Below are positions 1 through 6,870 of a stretch of 15,779 bases of DNA, in pieces. The notes beneath the pieces are model-generated. The model saw nothing but the letters and a program-made list of their open reading frames with translations. It did no database searches and was not told the DNA's origin. Location of the stretch: positions 1-15,779 of the forward strand of contig DASWMZ010000106.1 in NCBI GenBank assembly GCA_036399495.1, read 5' to 3'. This DNA is from Paradesertivirga sp036399495 (GTDB taxonomy: Bacteria > Bacteroidota > Bacteroidia > Sphingobacteriales > Sphingobacteriaceae). Every line of letters begins with the position of its first letter. Position 1 is the first letter of the stretch. The position numbers were made by a program, and so were the translations under genes.

Positions 1-226
1 TGAGATTTTCATCAATGGAAAGAAAACTGATTCTTACACTTTTAAAATGAACTACTATTGGTTAATGGGTGATAACCGTCATAACTCTTTAGATTCACGT
101 TTTTGGGGCTTTGTGCCCGAAGATCATATTGTAGGAAAGGCTAAGTTTGTCTGGATGAGTATTGATGATAAGGCGCCGCTACTTGAAAAGGTAAGGTGGA
201 GCAGGATTTTTAAGGGGATTGATTAG
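1..226 (+). CDS. lepB: Signal peptidase I, C-terminal fragment (5' end outside window)
   Basis: An open frame enters the window at base 2 and stops at TAG 224-226, giving the last 74 residues. The run MGDNRHNSLDSRFWG matches the conserved box E of type I signal peptidases (GDNR..S.DSR.WG), which helps shape the active site. The family cleaves signal peptides from exported proteins at the outer face of the inner membrane. The catalytic Ser and Lys boxes and the membrane anchors lie upstream of the window and cannot be checked. The fragment ends in a short basic tail (KVRWSRIFKGID). The gene converges on the Ldh_2 dehydrogenase gene, with 83 bases between the two stops. The family call is firm; the copy number and exact paralogue are unknown. 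Confidence 0.9.
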   Translation, partial: EIFINGKKTDSYTFKMNYYWLMGDNRHNSLDSRFWGFVPEDHIVGKAKFVWMSIDDKAPLLEKVRWSRIFKGID

Positions 227-264
227 TTAGACTGTAAGTTGGAAGTGTAAAAGTTGGCAAGAAT

Positions 265-310
265 TTCTGCGTTCTTTGCGCCTCTATCTGTACATTCTTT
301 GCGTGAAACC
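265..310. repeat. Short TTCTTTGCG direct repeat in a convergent intergenic region
   Basis: The 83 bases between the two converging genes carry TTCTTTGCG twice (272-280 and 295-303, start to start 23 bases), with a related TTCTGCG at 265-271. The last copy runs into GTGAAACC, next to the stop of the dehydrogenase gene. I recall similar CTTTGCG/GTGAAA runs as dispersed intergenic repeats in several Bacteroidota genomes, but this needs a genome-wide count. I see no strong hairpin here that would act as an ordinary terminator for either gene. Confidence 0.4.
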
Positions 311-1389
311 TAAATTCCTGAAATCCCCAAGCTCGACGCCATCTCATTCAAATCCTGTATCACGGAATCTACCAGCCGAATACCATTCACTTTCCTTTCT
401 TTTTCTGCTTCTAACTCCGGTTCACCCGGAATAATTACCGGTTGCGATTCATTAATCGGCTTTGCCGATTTAAACCGTTCAATCCAATTATCCATGTGTG
501 ACTTGAAATCTTCCACAGGGCGAAAGCCGTCTACACGCATTGCACCTACAAAGTGGCCAATACCTAATCCCGGAAGGTTTGGTAAGGGATCTAAAAAACT
601 AACAAAAGGAGGGACCCAGGGGCCATAATTTGCGCCAGAAAGTACCGCAGACAATATATCTACCGTAGCACTCAAGCCGAAACCTTTATGACTTCCATGA
701 TCACGGTCACTTCCCAGTGGTAGAAGCGAGCCACCTGATTTTAAGGCATGTGCATCGGTTGTACTTCTGCCAGAATTTGTTTGTACCCAACCTTCAGGAA
801 CCGGTTTAGATGATCGTTGAGCAATTTCAAGCTTGCCATTTGCTGCGGCAGATGTCGCCATGTCTACAACTACCGGAGGATACTTTCCCGCCGGAAAAGC
901 GTAGCACATTGGGTTGGTTCCCAGTAAGCGTTCGGTAGTAAATGTTGGCGCAACTAACGGACTAGCATTGGTCATCGCAAAACCAATCATGTCTTTCTTA
1001 ACTGCATTAAGTGCGTGGTAGCCAGCAATTCCAAAGTGATTAGAGTTGCGGACAGCCACCCAGCCCGAACCATATTTTTCAGCTTTTTCAATTGCCAGGT
1101 TCATGGCAAAAGGTGCTACCACTAAGCCCAAACCACTATCTCCATCTACTGTTGCGGTGGTTGGCATTTCGTGTACTATTGTAATATTTGGAGTGGCATT
1201 AATTCTTTCCTTTTCCCAAAGTCTTATATATCCGCTTAAGCGGGCTACGCCATGCGAATCGATGCCTCGAAGATCTGAGGCAACTAAAACATCCGCGGCT
1301 AATTTTGCATGGCTTTCTGAACATCCTATTCGGATGAAAACCGATTCTGTAAAACTTCTTAATTGGGCTTCCTGAATGATAAAACTCAT
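310..1389 (-). CDS. Ldh_2 family NAD(P)-dependent oxidoreductase (malate/L-lactate dehydrogenase-like)
   Basis: A 359-residue protein of the Ldh_2 (malate/L-sulfolactate/ureidoglycolate dehydrogenase) family, which oxidises 2-hydroxyacids with NAD(P) and is unrelated to the classical Rossmann-fold lactate and malate dehydrogenases. Visible family signatures are SHGV (45-48), VDGDSGLG (81-88), RNSNHFG (114-120, with the conserved His118), GTNP (157-160), DMATS (176-180) and HKGFGL in the second half. Length is normal for the family (about 330-360). The substrate cannot be read from sequence: malate, lactate, sulfolactate and ureidoglycolate are all possible. The ATG at 1387-1389 lies one base after the stop of bshC, so the two genes are almost surely co-transcribed and probably translationally coupled. 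It is the last gene of the minus-strand block. Family call firm, substrate unknown. Confidence 0.9.
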   Translation of the reverse strand: MSFIIQEAQLRSFTESVFIRIGCSESHAKLAADVLVASDLRGIDSHGVARLSGYIRLWEKERINATPNITIVHEMPTTATVDGDSGLGLVVAPFAMNLAIEKAEKYGSGWVAVRNSNHFGIAGYHALNAVKKDMIGFAMTNASPLVAPTFTTERLLGTNPMCYAFPAGKYPPVVVDMATSAAANGKLEIAQRSSKPVPEGWVQTNSGRSTTDAHALKSGGSLLPLGSDRDHGSHKGFGLSATVDILSAVLSGANYGPWVPPFVSFLDPLPNLPGLGIGHFVGAMRVDGFRPVEDFKSHMDNWIERFKSAKPINESQPVIIPGEPELEAEKERKVNGIRLVDSVIQDLNEMASSLGISGI

Positions 1390-1390
1390 A

Positions 1391-2989
1391 CTAAGATTCG
1401 AGAATGGTAAATTTAAAATCTAAGGGTTTAAAATGAAGGACTAATTCATGGATAAAGTCACCACCGAGATCAGCATAAAAAATTCCGAAGTTTTCAGTTC
1501 GTTCCTGCAATCCGTTACCCGGGAAGTATTTGGTACGAAGATGATCGATCTGAGATAGCACCTCTTCATAGTTTTTCTTTTCCGCTTTAATAAGCTTTCG
1601 CTCAAGATTTGCAAGGGCCTTTTCTAAACGCACCTTCACTGCTTCGGTACTTGCTGCAAGTGTAGGATCTATCTTATAAGCCCTTAATTTAAGGTTTTCA
1701 AAAACGAAGCTGAATTCCAGTAACTCATCCGCAAGGCTTAATTTATGATTAGAATTGTTTATTACCCATTCCTTTTTCAATATTGCGGAGTCCTTAAAAA
1801 TATCCTCTACGGAGATTTTTAAACGTGAAAGTTTATCACTAAATGTTCTTGCTGTTATTAAGGCCGAGTTTCTTAAAACCAAAATCGGAAAATCAACATT
1901 ATATTGCTCGAAGTTCCTTTTCAGCTGCAGCCAATAAACAATTTCGGCACCTCCACCAATGTAAGCAAGGTTTGGTAAAATGACTTCCTGATAAAGCGGC
2001 CGCATCACCACATTCGGGCTAAACCTTTCGGGATGATTTTCTATTTCTACTTCAAGCTCATCCTTGTTCAAAGTAATACTTGTGTTCAGGACTCTCCATT
2101 GGTTGTTTTCAAAAACGATCCGCTCCCTAAGCTTATCCGTTAAATAAAAAAAATTTATCTCCCTGGAATGCACCTGCGTTTCAAACCCCGATTCTTTCAG
2201 TGATTTTGATGTGGCGGATATTGCAGAAAAGCTCTTTTGATGCAGGATGTCTTCTTTTATGATTGAAGCGAACTCCCTCTTTAATTCAGCATCGTCGGCA
2301 TCAAGTATAACTAACCCGTAAGCCGAAAAAAGATGGTGAACTAAGTAGCGTGTGGCATCCGAAAGGGTAGTGTGATTCAGATAGGCTTCCTCTAATATCG
2401 CCGATAAAGTCTTGGAATTTTCCAAAATTCCAAGCGTATTCTCATAAGCTTTTAAAGTATCACGAATAGATATCGGATCAATTCTTCCGGTTGCACCTTT
2501 AGCATCTTCGTTCCAAGTAAACTTTTTGCCGTGAACTTTTACGTTATTAATTTCCTCAAAATCATGGTCTTCAGTAGCCATCCAGTATACTGGGATGAAG
2601 TTTTTGTCCGGATGAGAAGCCTTTAATTCCGTTGCAAGATTTACAGCAGTGACAATCTTGTAAATAAAGTAAAGAGGGCCGGTAAAAATATTGAGCTGAT
2701 GACCGGTTGTTACGGTATAGGTATCTTCTGAGAGTAGACTGGTTATGTTTTCATGAACCAGTTGAGATTCATTAGTTTGATAACCGGGATCAGAATATTG
2801 TCTTTTTAGGACCTTGACCAAAATATCCCGATTAGCGGTAGACTTTTTTCGATCTATTAATGTATTAAAGTTTTCAGCTGTGGGCCAATTGGAGATGTAA
2901 GGTTCTAGCTGCGGATCGTGTGAAAGATAACTCAACAGCGTTGTCGAGAAGCTGTTTGTATCGCTGTAATCGATGTAGGTTGCTTTCAT
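1391..2989 (-). CDS. bshC: Bacillithiol biosynthesis cysteine-adding enzyme BshC
   Basis: A 532-residue protein matching BshC (formerly YllA), the ligase-like enzyme that adds cysteine to glucosaminyl-malate in the last step of bacillithiol synthesis in the cytoplasm. Diagnostic stretches are TTGHQLNIFTGPL (94-106), PVYWMATEDHDFEEIN (133-148) and LPNLAYIGGGAEIVYW in the middle, all in the nucleotide-binding core of the family. Residues around 445-500 are rich in heptad-like Leu/Lys/Glu and should form the C-terminal coiled coil seen in BshC. Full length for the family. No bshA or bshB is in the window. It lies 49 bases downstream of rimO and one base upstream of the Ldh_2 gene. BshA uses L-malate, so a 2-hydroxyacid dehydrogenase as partner is suggestive but unproven. 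Confidence 0.95.
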   Translation of the reverse strand: MKATYIDYSDTNSFSTTLLSYLSHDPQLEPYISNWPTAENFNTLIDRKKSTANRDILVKVLKRQYSDPGYQTNESQLVHENITSLLSEDTYTVTTGHQLNIFTGPLYFIYKIVTAVNLATELKASHPDKNFIPVYWMATEDHDFEEINNVKVHGKKFTWNEDAKGATGRIDPISIRDTLKAYENTLGILENSKTLSAILEEAYLNHTTLSDATRYLVHHLFSAYGLVILDADDAELKREFASIIKEDILHQKSFSAISATSKSLKESGFETQVHSREINFFYLTDKLRERIVFENNQWRVLNTSITLNKDELEVEIENHPERFSPNVVMRPLYQEVILPNLAYIGGGAEIVYWLQLKRNFEQYNVDFPILVLRNSALITARTFSDKLSRLKISVEDIFKDSAILKKEWVINNSNHKLSLADELLEFSFVFENLKLRAYKIDPTLAASTEAVKVRLEKALANLERKLIKAEKKNYEEVLSQIDHLRTKYFPGNGLQERTENFGIFYADLGGDFIHELVLHFKPLDFKFTILES

Positions 2990-3038
2990 CGTGAAAGCGA
3001 AAATAGGGAAATGAATTAATTCCCCTGTTATGCATCAC

Positions 3039-4385
3039 TTATTTGACAATTTGTCCATATAAGTCGAAGTCTTCGGCCCGTTCAATTTTTGCCTGCACGA
3101 AACTTCCTATACTTGCATAATTAGTGCTGGCGTGTAGTAACACTTCGTTGTCTACTTCCGGCGAATCAAATTCGGTACGTCCTACAAAATAATCGCCTTC
3201 CTTTTTATCGATTAGTACTTTATAAGTATGTCCTATTTTTCCCTGGTTTTTGTCAAATGATATTGCCTGTTGAATATCCATAACCTCTTCAACACGTCGC
3301 TCTTTTACTTCATCACCGACATTGTCTTCAAGGGAATGGGCGTGGGTTTTTTCTTCGTGAGAATAGGTGAAACATCCCAATCTGTCAAATCTCGTTTCCT
3401 CAACCCATTGCTTCATTTCCTGAAAGTCCTGCTCAGTTTCACCGGGATATCCGCAAATTAATGTAGTTCGCAAAGCGATGTTAGGAACCTTGTGGCGAAT
3501 TGCATCAACAATATCGATGGTTTTCTGCTTGTCGATGCCTCTGCGCATAGATTTCAACATGTTATCACTAATGTGTTGAAGCGGCATGTCCAGATACTTG
3601 CAAATATTTTCGCGCTCATTCATTACATCCAGCACTTCCATCGGAAAACCTGATGGATAGGCATATTGCAACCGGATCCATTCTAAGCCATCCACATCTG
3701 AGAGATTGCGGAGCAGCTCATCAAGATTACGTTTGCCGTAAAGGTCAAGGCCGTAATAGGTAAGGTCTTGTGCAATTACCACCAATTCTTTAGTGCCGCC
3801 TCTTACAAGGTTTTGTGCTTCCTTAACTAATTCTTCAATTGGTTTAGAAACATGCTTGCCACGCATTAGCGGGATAGCGCAAAATGAGCAAGGGCGGTTG
3901 CAGCCTTCAGATATTTTGAAATACGCAAAATGAGATGGGGTGGTTAAAAGGCGTTCGCCAATTAATTCGTATTTATAGTCGGCACCTAAATTTGATAAGA
4001 TATTTTGCAGGTCGTTTGTGCCAAAAAAAGCGTCTACGTTGGATAGTTCGGCAGATAACTCTGGTTTGTATCGTTCAGAAAGGCAGCCGGTAACTACAAT
4101 TTTTCCAATTTTACCCTGTTCCTTTAGCTCGCTATATTGAAGAATGGTATCAATAGATTCTTGCTTGGCATTGTCAATAAATCCGCAGGTATTTATTACG
4201 ATGATATCGTCTTTTGCGTTGATATTGGATTCATGCACTACATCAATCTGGTTGCCTCGAAGCTGACCCATCAGTACTTCAGAATCATAAACATTCTTCG
4301 AGCAGCCGAGAGTAATAACATTCACTCTGGGTTTTACATGTGATTTCACAGATTGAGAGGATGATTTCACTGATTTGGTTCGCAT
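3039..4385 (-). CDS. rimO: Ribosomal protein S12 methylthiotransferase RimO
   Basis: A 448-residue radical-SAM methylthiotransferase. The N-terminal UPF0004 domain has its three cluster cysteines at C28 (LGCSKN), C67 (NTCGF) and C101 (TGCL). The radical-SAM motif CNRPCSFC supplies C162, C166 and C169. A C-terminal TRAM domain starts around residue 380 (GHTYKVLIDKKEGDYFVGR). RimO adds a methylthio group to a conserved Asp of ribosomal protein S12, using two Fe-S clusters and SAM. LMRGKHVSKP and the YAYPSGFP segment fit RimO rather than the tRNA-acting MiaB. A Ser/Lys-rich lead of about 18 residues precedes the first strand; no later Met is available before residue 39, so the ATG at 4385 is the only reasonable start. 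It sits 42 bases after the GxxExxY gene and 49 before bshC, in one probable transcript. Confidence 0.95.
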   Translation of the reverse strand: MRTKSVKSSSQSVKSHVKPRVNVITLGCSKNVYDSEVLMGQLRGNQIDVVHESNINAKDDIIVINTCGFIDNAKQESIDTILQYSELKEQGKIGKIVVTGCLSERYKPELSAELSNVDAFFGTNDLQNILSNLGADYKYELIGERLLTTPSHFAYFKISEGCNRPCSFCAIPLMRGKHVSKPIEELVKEAQNLVRGGTKELVVIAQDLTYYGLDLYGKRNLDELLRNLSDVDGLEWIRLQYAYPSGFPMEVLDVMNERENICKYLDMPLQHISDNMLKSMRRGIDKQKTIDIVDAIRHKVPNIALRTTLICGYPGETEQDFQEMKQWVEETRFDRLGCFTYSHEEKTHAHSLEDNVGDEVKERRVEEVMDIQQAISFDKNQGKIGHTYKVLIDKKEGDYFVGRTEFDSPEVDNEVLLHASTNYASIGSFVQAKIERAEDFDLYGQIVK

Positions 4386-4427
4386 AGCTTATGATTCGAA
4401 GATTGTGTAGGGTGTATATAATTGTGG

Positions 4428-4805
4428 TTAGACGGATAAGCGTTTAATTTCACAACCAGTGTTGCCAAAATTAATAAGGAGACCTGTCTTGATTTTGCTA
4501 GCTTTTAAATACGATATAAGCTGATTTTGAAAGAGTTTCGGCTGATAGCCTGTAACTGATTTGAGTTCTACGATTACGGTGTCCTCTATTAATAAATCGC
4601 ACCGAAATTTTCCAACAACAGTATCATCAAATCTTACTACAAATTCCTTCTCCCCCACAAAGCATATTAATTCTTTTTTCAACTGTATTTGCAAGGCATT
4701 CGAATATATTTTCTCATTGAATCCCGGTCCTAACTCTCTATGGACTGCAAAACAACAACCAATTATTCTCTCAGTAAGTCTATCGCCTAAAATGTTTTCC
4801 GACAT
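4428..4805 (-). CDS. GxxExxY family protein (PD-(D/E)XK nuclease-like fold)
   Basis: A 125-residue protein with the family signature G28-F-N-E31-K-I-Y34 after RELGP, followed by a nuclease-like core: D70 (KFRCDLL), E80-L-K82 (VIVELKSV), then a helix with Q93/Q95 and Y99 (QNQLISYLKAS). The E-x-K spacing and the following Gln resemble PD-(D/E)XK enzymes, and GxxExxY proteins are assigned to that fold, but no activity is well established. Length is typical. It sits between ftsY and rimO (48- and 42-base gaps) in the same direction, so it is probably read through from ftsY. GxxExxY genes are numerous and scattered in Bacteroidota genomes, so the position may be an insertion into an older housekeeping block; that is inference. 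Family call good, function unknown. Confidence 0.85.
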   Translation of the reverse strand: MSENILGDRLTERIIGCCFAVHRELGPGFNEKIYSNALQIQLKKELICFVGEKEFVVRFDDTVVGKFRCDLLIEDTVIVELKSVTGYQPKLFQNQLISYLKASKIKTGLLINFGNTGCEIKRLSV

Positions 4806-4853
4806 ATCAGTTAATCCTTCTTAATCTCCTTACAATCGGTGTAATCATTCAAT

Positions 4854-5816
4854 CTATTTAAACAGGCTCTCAACGAACTCTTTCTTATTAAAGAACTGTA
4901 AATCATTTATTCCTTCACCAACACCAATGTACTTTACCGGAATTTTGAACTGATCTGATATTCCAATCACCACCCCGCCCTTTGCCGTTCCATCAAGCTT
5001 AGTTAAGGCTAATGCATTAACGTCGGTAGCTTGTGTGAATTGCTTGCATTGCTCAATTGCATTCTGGCCCGTTGAAGCATCGAGCACTAAAAGTATTTCG
5101 TGTGGTGCCCCTGGAACAACCTTTTGCATGACATTTTTGATCTTGGTAAGCTCATTCATCAGCGCAACTTTGTTATGTAAACGACCAGCGGTATCGATTA
5201 TCGCTACATCCTCTCCGCTAGCCACTGCCGACTGTAGCGTATCGAACGCTACCGAAGCCGGATCGGACCCCATGGGTTGCGCAACGACTCGAACATTTAC
5301 CCGTTCGCCCCATAGCTTGAGTTGCTCAACCGCTGCCGCACGAAAAGTATCAGCCGCGCCAAGTACTACTTTACTGCCGGTTTGCTTTAATTTGTGAGCT
5401 AATTTTCCGATGGTTGTTGTTTTGCCAACTCCGTTTACACCCACCACCATAATTACATAGGGCTTGGAGCTTCCGTAATCGAAATTCTCAAAGTCGCTAC
5501 TATTATTTTCGGCAAGAAGCTCCTGAATTTCGCCCCTTAAAATTCCGTTTAGCTCGGAAGTGTTAACATATTTATCGCGGGCAACGCGCTCTTCTATTCG
5601 CCCAATTATTTTGAGAGTGGTGGTCACACCAACATCAGACGTTACAAGAATCTCTTCTAATTCATCCAATACCTCTTCATCAACTGTCGACTTGCCTATT
5701 ACAGCTTTGGTGAGTTTAGAAAAAAGTCCCTCTTTGGTTTTTTCAAGGCCTTTGTCAAGGGCTTCCTGTTCAACCGGACTTGTTTCCTTCTTTTTAAAAA
5801 AATCAAATAATCCCAT
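4854..5816 (-). CDS. ftsY: Signal recognition particle receptor FtsY
   Basis: A 320-residue SRP GTPase that docks ribosome-nascent chain-SRP complexes at the inner membrane and hands them to the translocon. From residue 1: a short amphipathic/basic lead (MGLFDFFKKK), the helical N domain to about 105, then the G domain with GVNGVGKT (126-133), DTFRAAA (156-162), DTAGR (208-212), TKLD (272-275) and GVGEGINDL (298-306). It lacks the long acidic A domain of the E. coli protein, as is usual in this phylum. The frame stays open another 20 codons upstream to 5876, but the MGLFDFFKK start is the family consensus, and the extension would run into the upstream terminator, so the ATG at 5814-5816 was chosen. 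The gene follows the ribosomal protein cluster but is separated from it by that terminator. Confidence 0.96.
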   Translation of the reverse strand: MGLFDFFKKKETSPVEQEALDKGLEKTKEGLFSKLTKAVIGKSTVDEEVLDELEEILVTSDVGVTTTLKIIGRIEERVARDKYVNTSELNGILRGEIQELLAENNSSDFENFDYGSSKPYVIMVVGVNGVGKTTTIGKLAHKLKQTGSKVVLGAADTFRAAAVEQLKLWGERVNVRVVAQPMGSDPASVAFDTLQSAVASGEDVAIIDTAGRLHNKVALMNELTKIKNVMQKVVPGAPHEILLVLDASTGQNAIEQCKQFTQATDVNALALTKLDGTAKGGVVIGISDQFKIPVKYIGVGEGINDLQFFNKKEFVESLFK

Positions 5817-5874
5817 ATAAGCTTTGCGGATTTTAGAGGTGCAGATATGCGACAAGGCTCTCTGCGATAAACAC

Positions 5875-5907
5875 AAAAAAAGCCCTCCAGATATGATCGG
5901 GACGGCT
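5875..5907 (-). terminator. Intrinsic terminator after the rpmB-rpmG-DUF4295 cluster
   Basis: Read on the minus strand, AGCCGTCC (5907-5900) pairs with GGAGGGCT (5888-5881) around an 11-base loop, with one internal G-G mismatch, followed by a run of six T (5880-5875). This is a standard rho-independent shape. It lies 24 bases after the DUF4295 stop and about 60 bases before the ftsY start, so it should end or attenuate the ribosomal protein transcript ahead of ftsY. Confidence 0.8.
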
Positions 5908-5931
5908 CTTTAATATTTTAAAGAAAAAAGA

Positions 5932-6096
5932 CTAGTCTTTTTTTGCTTCAGCAATTGCGTCTTTAACGTGATCGTTATGTGCAATCATTTCTTTAAATGT
6001 GTAAGCGCCGGTTTTAGGAGACTTTACCATTGTAATTACTTTGGAGTATTCTTTACCTTTTCCGGTTTTCAGGGTTGCAACTACTTTCTTTGCCAT
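5932..6096 (-). CDS. Small DUF4295 family protein (candidate Bacteroidota ribosomal protein bL38)
   Basis: A 54-residue open frame from the ATG at 6094-6096 to TAG at 5932-5934. It starts MAKKVVATLKTGKGKEYSK, is lysine-rich (14 Lys, mostly near the ends) and carries SPKTGAYTFKEMIAHNDHVKD in the middle. Length, start and position after rpmB-rpmG match the DUF4295 family, found in Bacteroidota. My recollection is that the Flavobacterium johnsoniae ribosome structure showed this kind of protein as a new large-subunit component named bL38; treat that as remembered rather than verified here. It is basic and co-directional with L28 and L33, 76 bases after rpmG, and followed by the intrinsic terminator. 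Its size makes it easy for gene callers to drop. The coding call is strong; the ribosomal role rests on family memory and context. Confidence 0.88.
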   Translation of the reverse strand: MAKKVVATLKTGKGKEYSKVITMVKSPKTGAYTFKEMIAHNDHVKDAIAEAKKD

Positions 6097-6172
6097 GTCT
6101 TAGTATAATGATTGAATGTTGAGTTATTGAATGAGTGAATGTTTTTCATCCGATCATTCATTCCTTCTATCC

Positions 6173-6355
6173 TTATTTAATTTCTTTATGAACAGTTACC
6201 TTTCTCATGTTCGGATTGAATTTCTTCAATTCTAAACGCTCGGTAGTGTTCTTTTTATTTTTGGTGGTGATATAACGAGACATCCCAGGTACGCCACTTC
6301 CTTTTTGTTCGGTACATTCTAAAATAACCTGAACTCTGTTACCTTTCTTAGCCAT
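6173..6355 (-). CDS. rpmG: 50S ribosomal protein L33
   Basis: A 60-residue basic protein with the L33 pattern: MAKKGNRVQVILECTEQK at the start, then SRYITTKNKKNTTERLELKKFNP and a C-terminal VTVHKEIK. L33 sits near the E site of the large subunit and contacts tRNA. The zinc-binding Cys pairs of the C+ form are absent: only one Cys (position 14) is present, so this is a zinc-independent type. It follows rpmB by 18 bases, the usual order in this phylum, and is followed by the DUF4295 gene. The 76-base gap after it holds short GAATGA/TCATTC repeats that could form a weak hairpin, but no clear terminator. Confidence 0.96.
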   Translation of the reverse strand: MAKKGNRVQVILECTEQKGSGVPGMSRYITTKNKKNTTERLELKKFNPNMRKVTVHKEIK

Positions 6356-6373
6356 TGCTTTGCTTTATAAAAA

Positions 6374-6607
6374 TTATATAGATCCTTGTTTAAGGAATTT
6401 ATTAATTACGGCACTTATACCGTTTTTGTTGATCGTTTTGATAGCTGAAGTAGATACTTTTAAAGTGATCCAACGTCCTTCTTCAGGAATAAAAAACTTT
6501 TTTACGTGCAAATTAGGATGAAATTTACGTTTGGTCTTAACGTTCGAATTTGAAACGTTATAACCATTCATCGACATCTTTCCTGTTAAATCACAAATTC
6601 TCGACAT
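6374..6607 (-). CDS. rpmB: 50S ribosomal protein L28
   Basis: A 77-residue basic protein with the L28 signature: MSRICDLTGK at the start, then GYNVSNSNVKTKRKFHPNL and RWITLKVSTSAIKTINKNG. L28 is a late-assembling large-subunit protein. It heads the minus-strand cluster rpmB-rpmG-DUF4295. No Shine-Dalgarno-like sequence precedes the ATG at 6605-6607; the leader just upstream is A/T-rich (TTTATACTATAGTC), as is normal for the phylum. The length is the usual one for Bacteroidota. A -7-like box lies about 80 bases upstream and a 12-bp palindrome lies in the leader between them. Confidence 0.97.
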   Translation of the reverse strand: MSRICDLTGKMSMNGYNVSNSNVKTKRKFHPNLHVKKFFIPEEGRWITLKVSTSAIKTINKNGISAVINKFLKQGSI

Positions 6608-6644
6608 GACTATAGTATAAAGTGTATCTTATTGTAAAATTGAT

Positions 6645-6656
6645 CTCTTTAAAGAG
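6645..6656. repeat. 12-bp perfect palindrome CTCTTTAAAGAG in the rpmB leader
   Basis: CTCTTTAAAGAG is a perfect palindrome 37 bases upstream of the rpmB start, between the candidate -7 box and the ATG. It is too short without a loop to be a strong RNA hairpin, but the symmetry would suit a dimeric DNA-binding protein. It could also be chance in AT-rich DNA. Confidence 0.35.
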
Positions 6657-6688
6657 TTTGCAAATATCGGAAGAAGAAATCAGATACA

Positions 6689-6696
6689 CAAATGTA
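6689..6696 (-). promoter_or_regulatory. Candidate -7 element for the rpmB cluster
   Basis: On the minus strand these bases read TACATTTG, an exact match to the Bacteroidota sigma-ABfr -7 consensus TAnnTTTG. It is about 80 bases upstream of rpmB. I could not find a good TTG -33 element at the expected distance, so the call rests on the -7 box and position only. Confidence 0.35.
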
Positions 6697-6753
6697 ATTT
6701 AGAATTAATTAAGAGGTTTTGAGTCTTTTCCAGGGTCACTACATTAGTAGCTA

Positions 6754-6779
6754 ACTGCCATAATAAAACTCGTGGCAGT
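6754..6779. repeat. Inverted repeat ACTGCCA / TGGCAGT in the divergent intergenic region
   Basis: ACTGCCA (6754-6760) and TGGCAGT (6773-6779) form a 7-bp perfect inverted repeat with a 12-base spacer, between the two divergent transcription units. There is no T-run after it, so it is not an obvious terminator. It lies upstream of the candidate -7 box of the acetate operon, where an activator or repressor site would be expected. Confidence 0.4.
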
Positions 6780-6830
6780 AAAAGATACATTGAATGTAAT
6801 CCTCTCTTCAATTATTTACTGAAATCTTTT

Positions 6831-6838
6831 TAACTTGG
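6831..6838 (+). promoter_or_regulatory. Possible -7 element for the DUF485-actP-acs operon
   Basis: TAACTTGG matches the Bacteroidota -7 consensus TAnnTTTG at all but one position and sits 32 bases upstream of the first ATG. No convincing -33 element was found. Weak evidence. Confidence 0.25.
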
Positions 6839-6870
6839 GCACCATATTAACCATATAACGCAATTATTGT

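Noticed and set aside
1046..1375. A 109-codon plus-strand frame opposite the dehydrogenase gene.
   Set aside because: It lies wholly antisense to a well-supported gene and resembles no family.
3014..3032. GGGAA/TTCCC inverted repeat between rimO and bshC as a terminator.
   Set aside because: Only a 5-bp stem with no T-run on the minus strand; too weak to call.
5817..5876. A 20-codon N-terminal extension of FtsY.
   Set aside because: It starts inside the terminator T-run and lacks family similarity; MGLFDFFKKK is the usual FtsY start.
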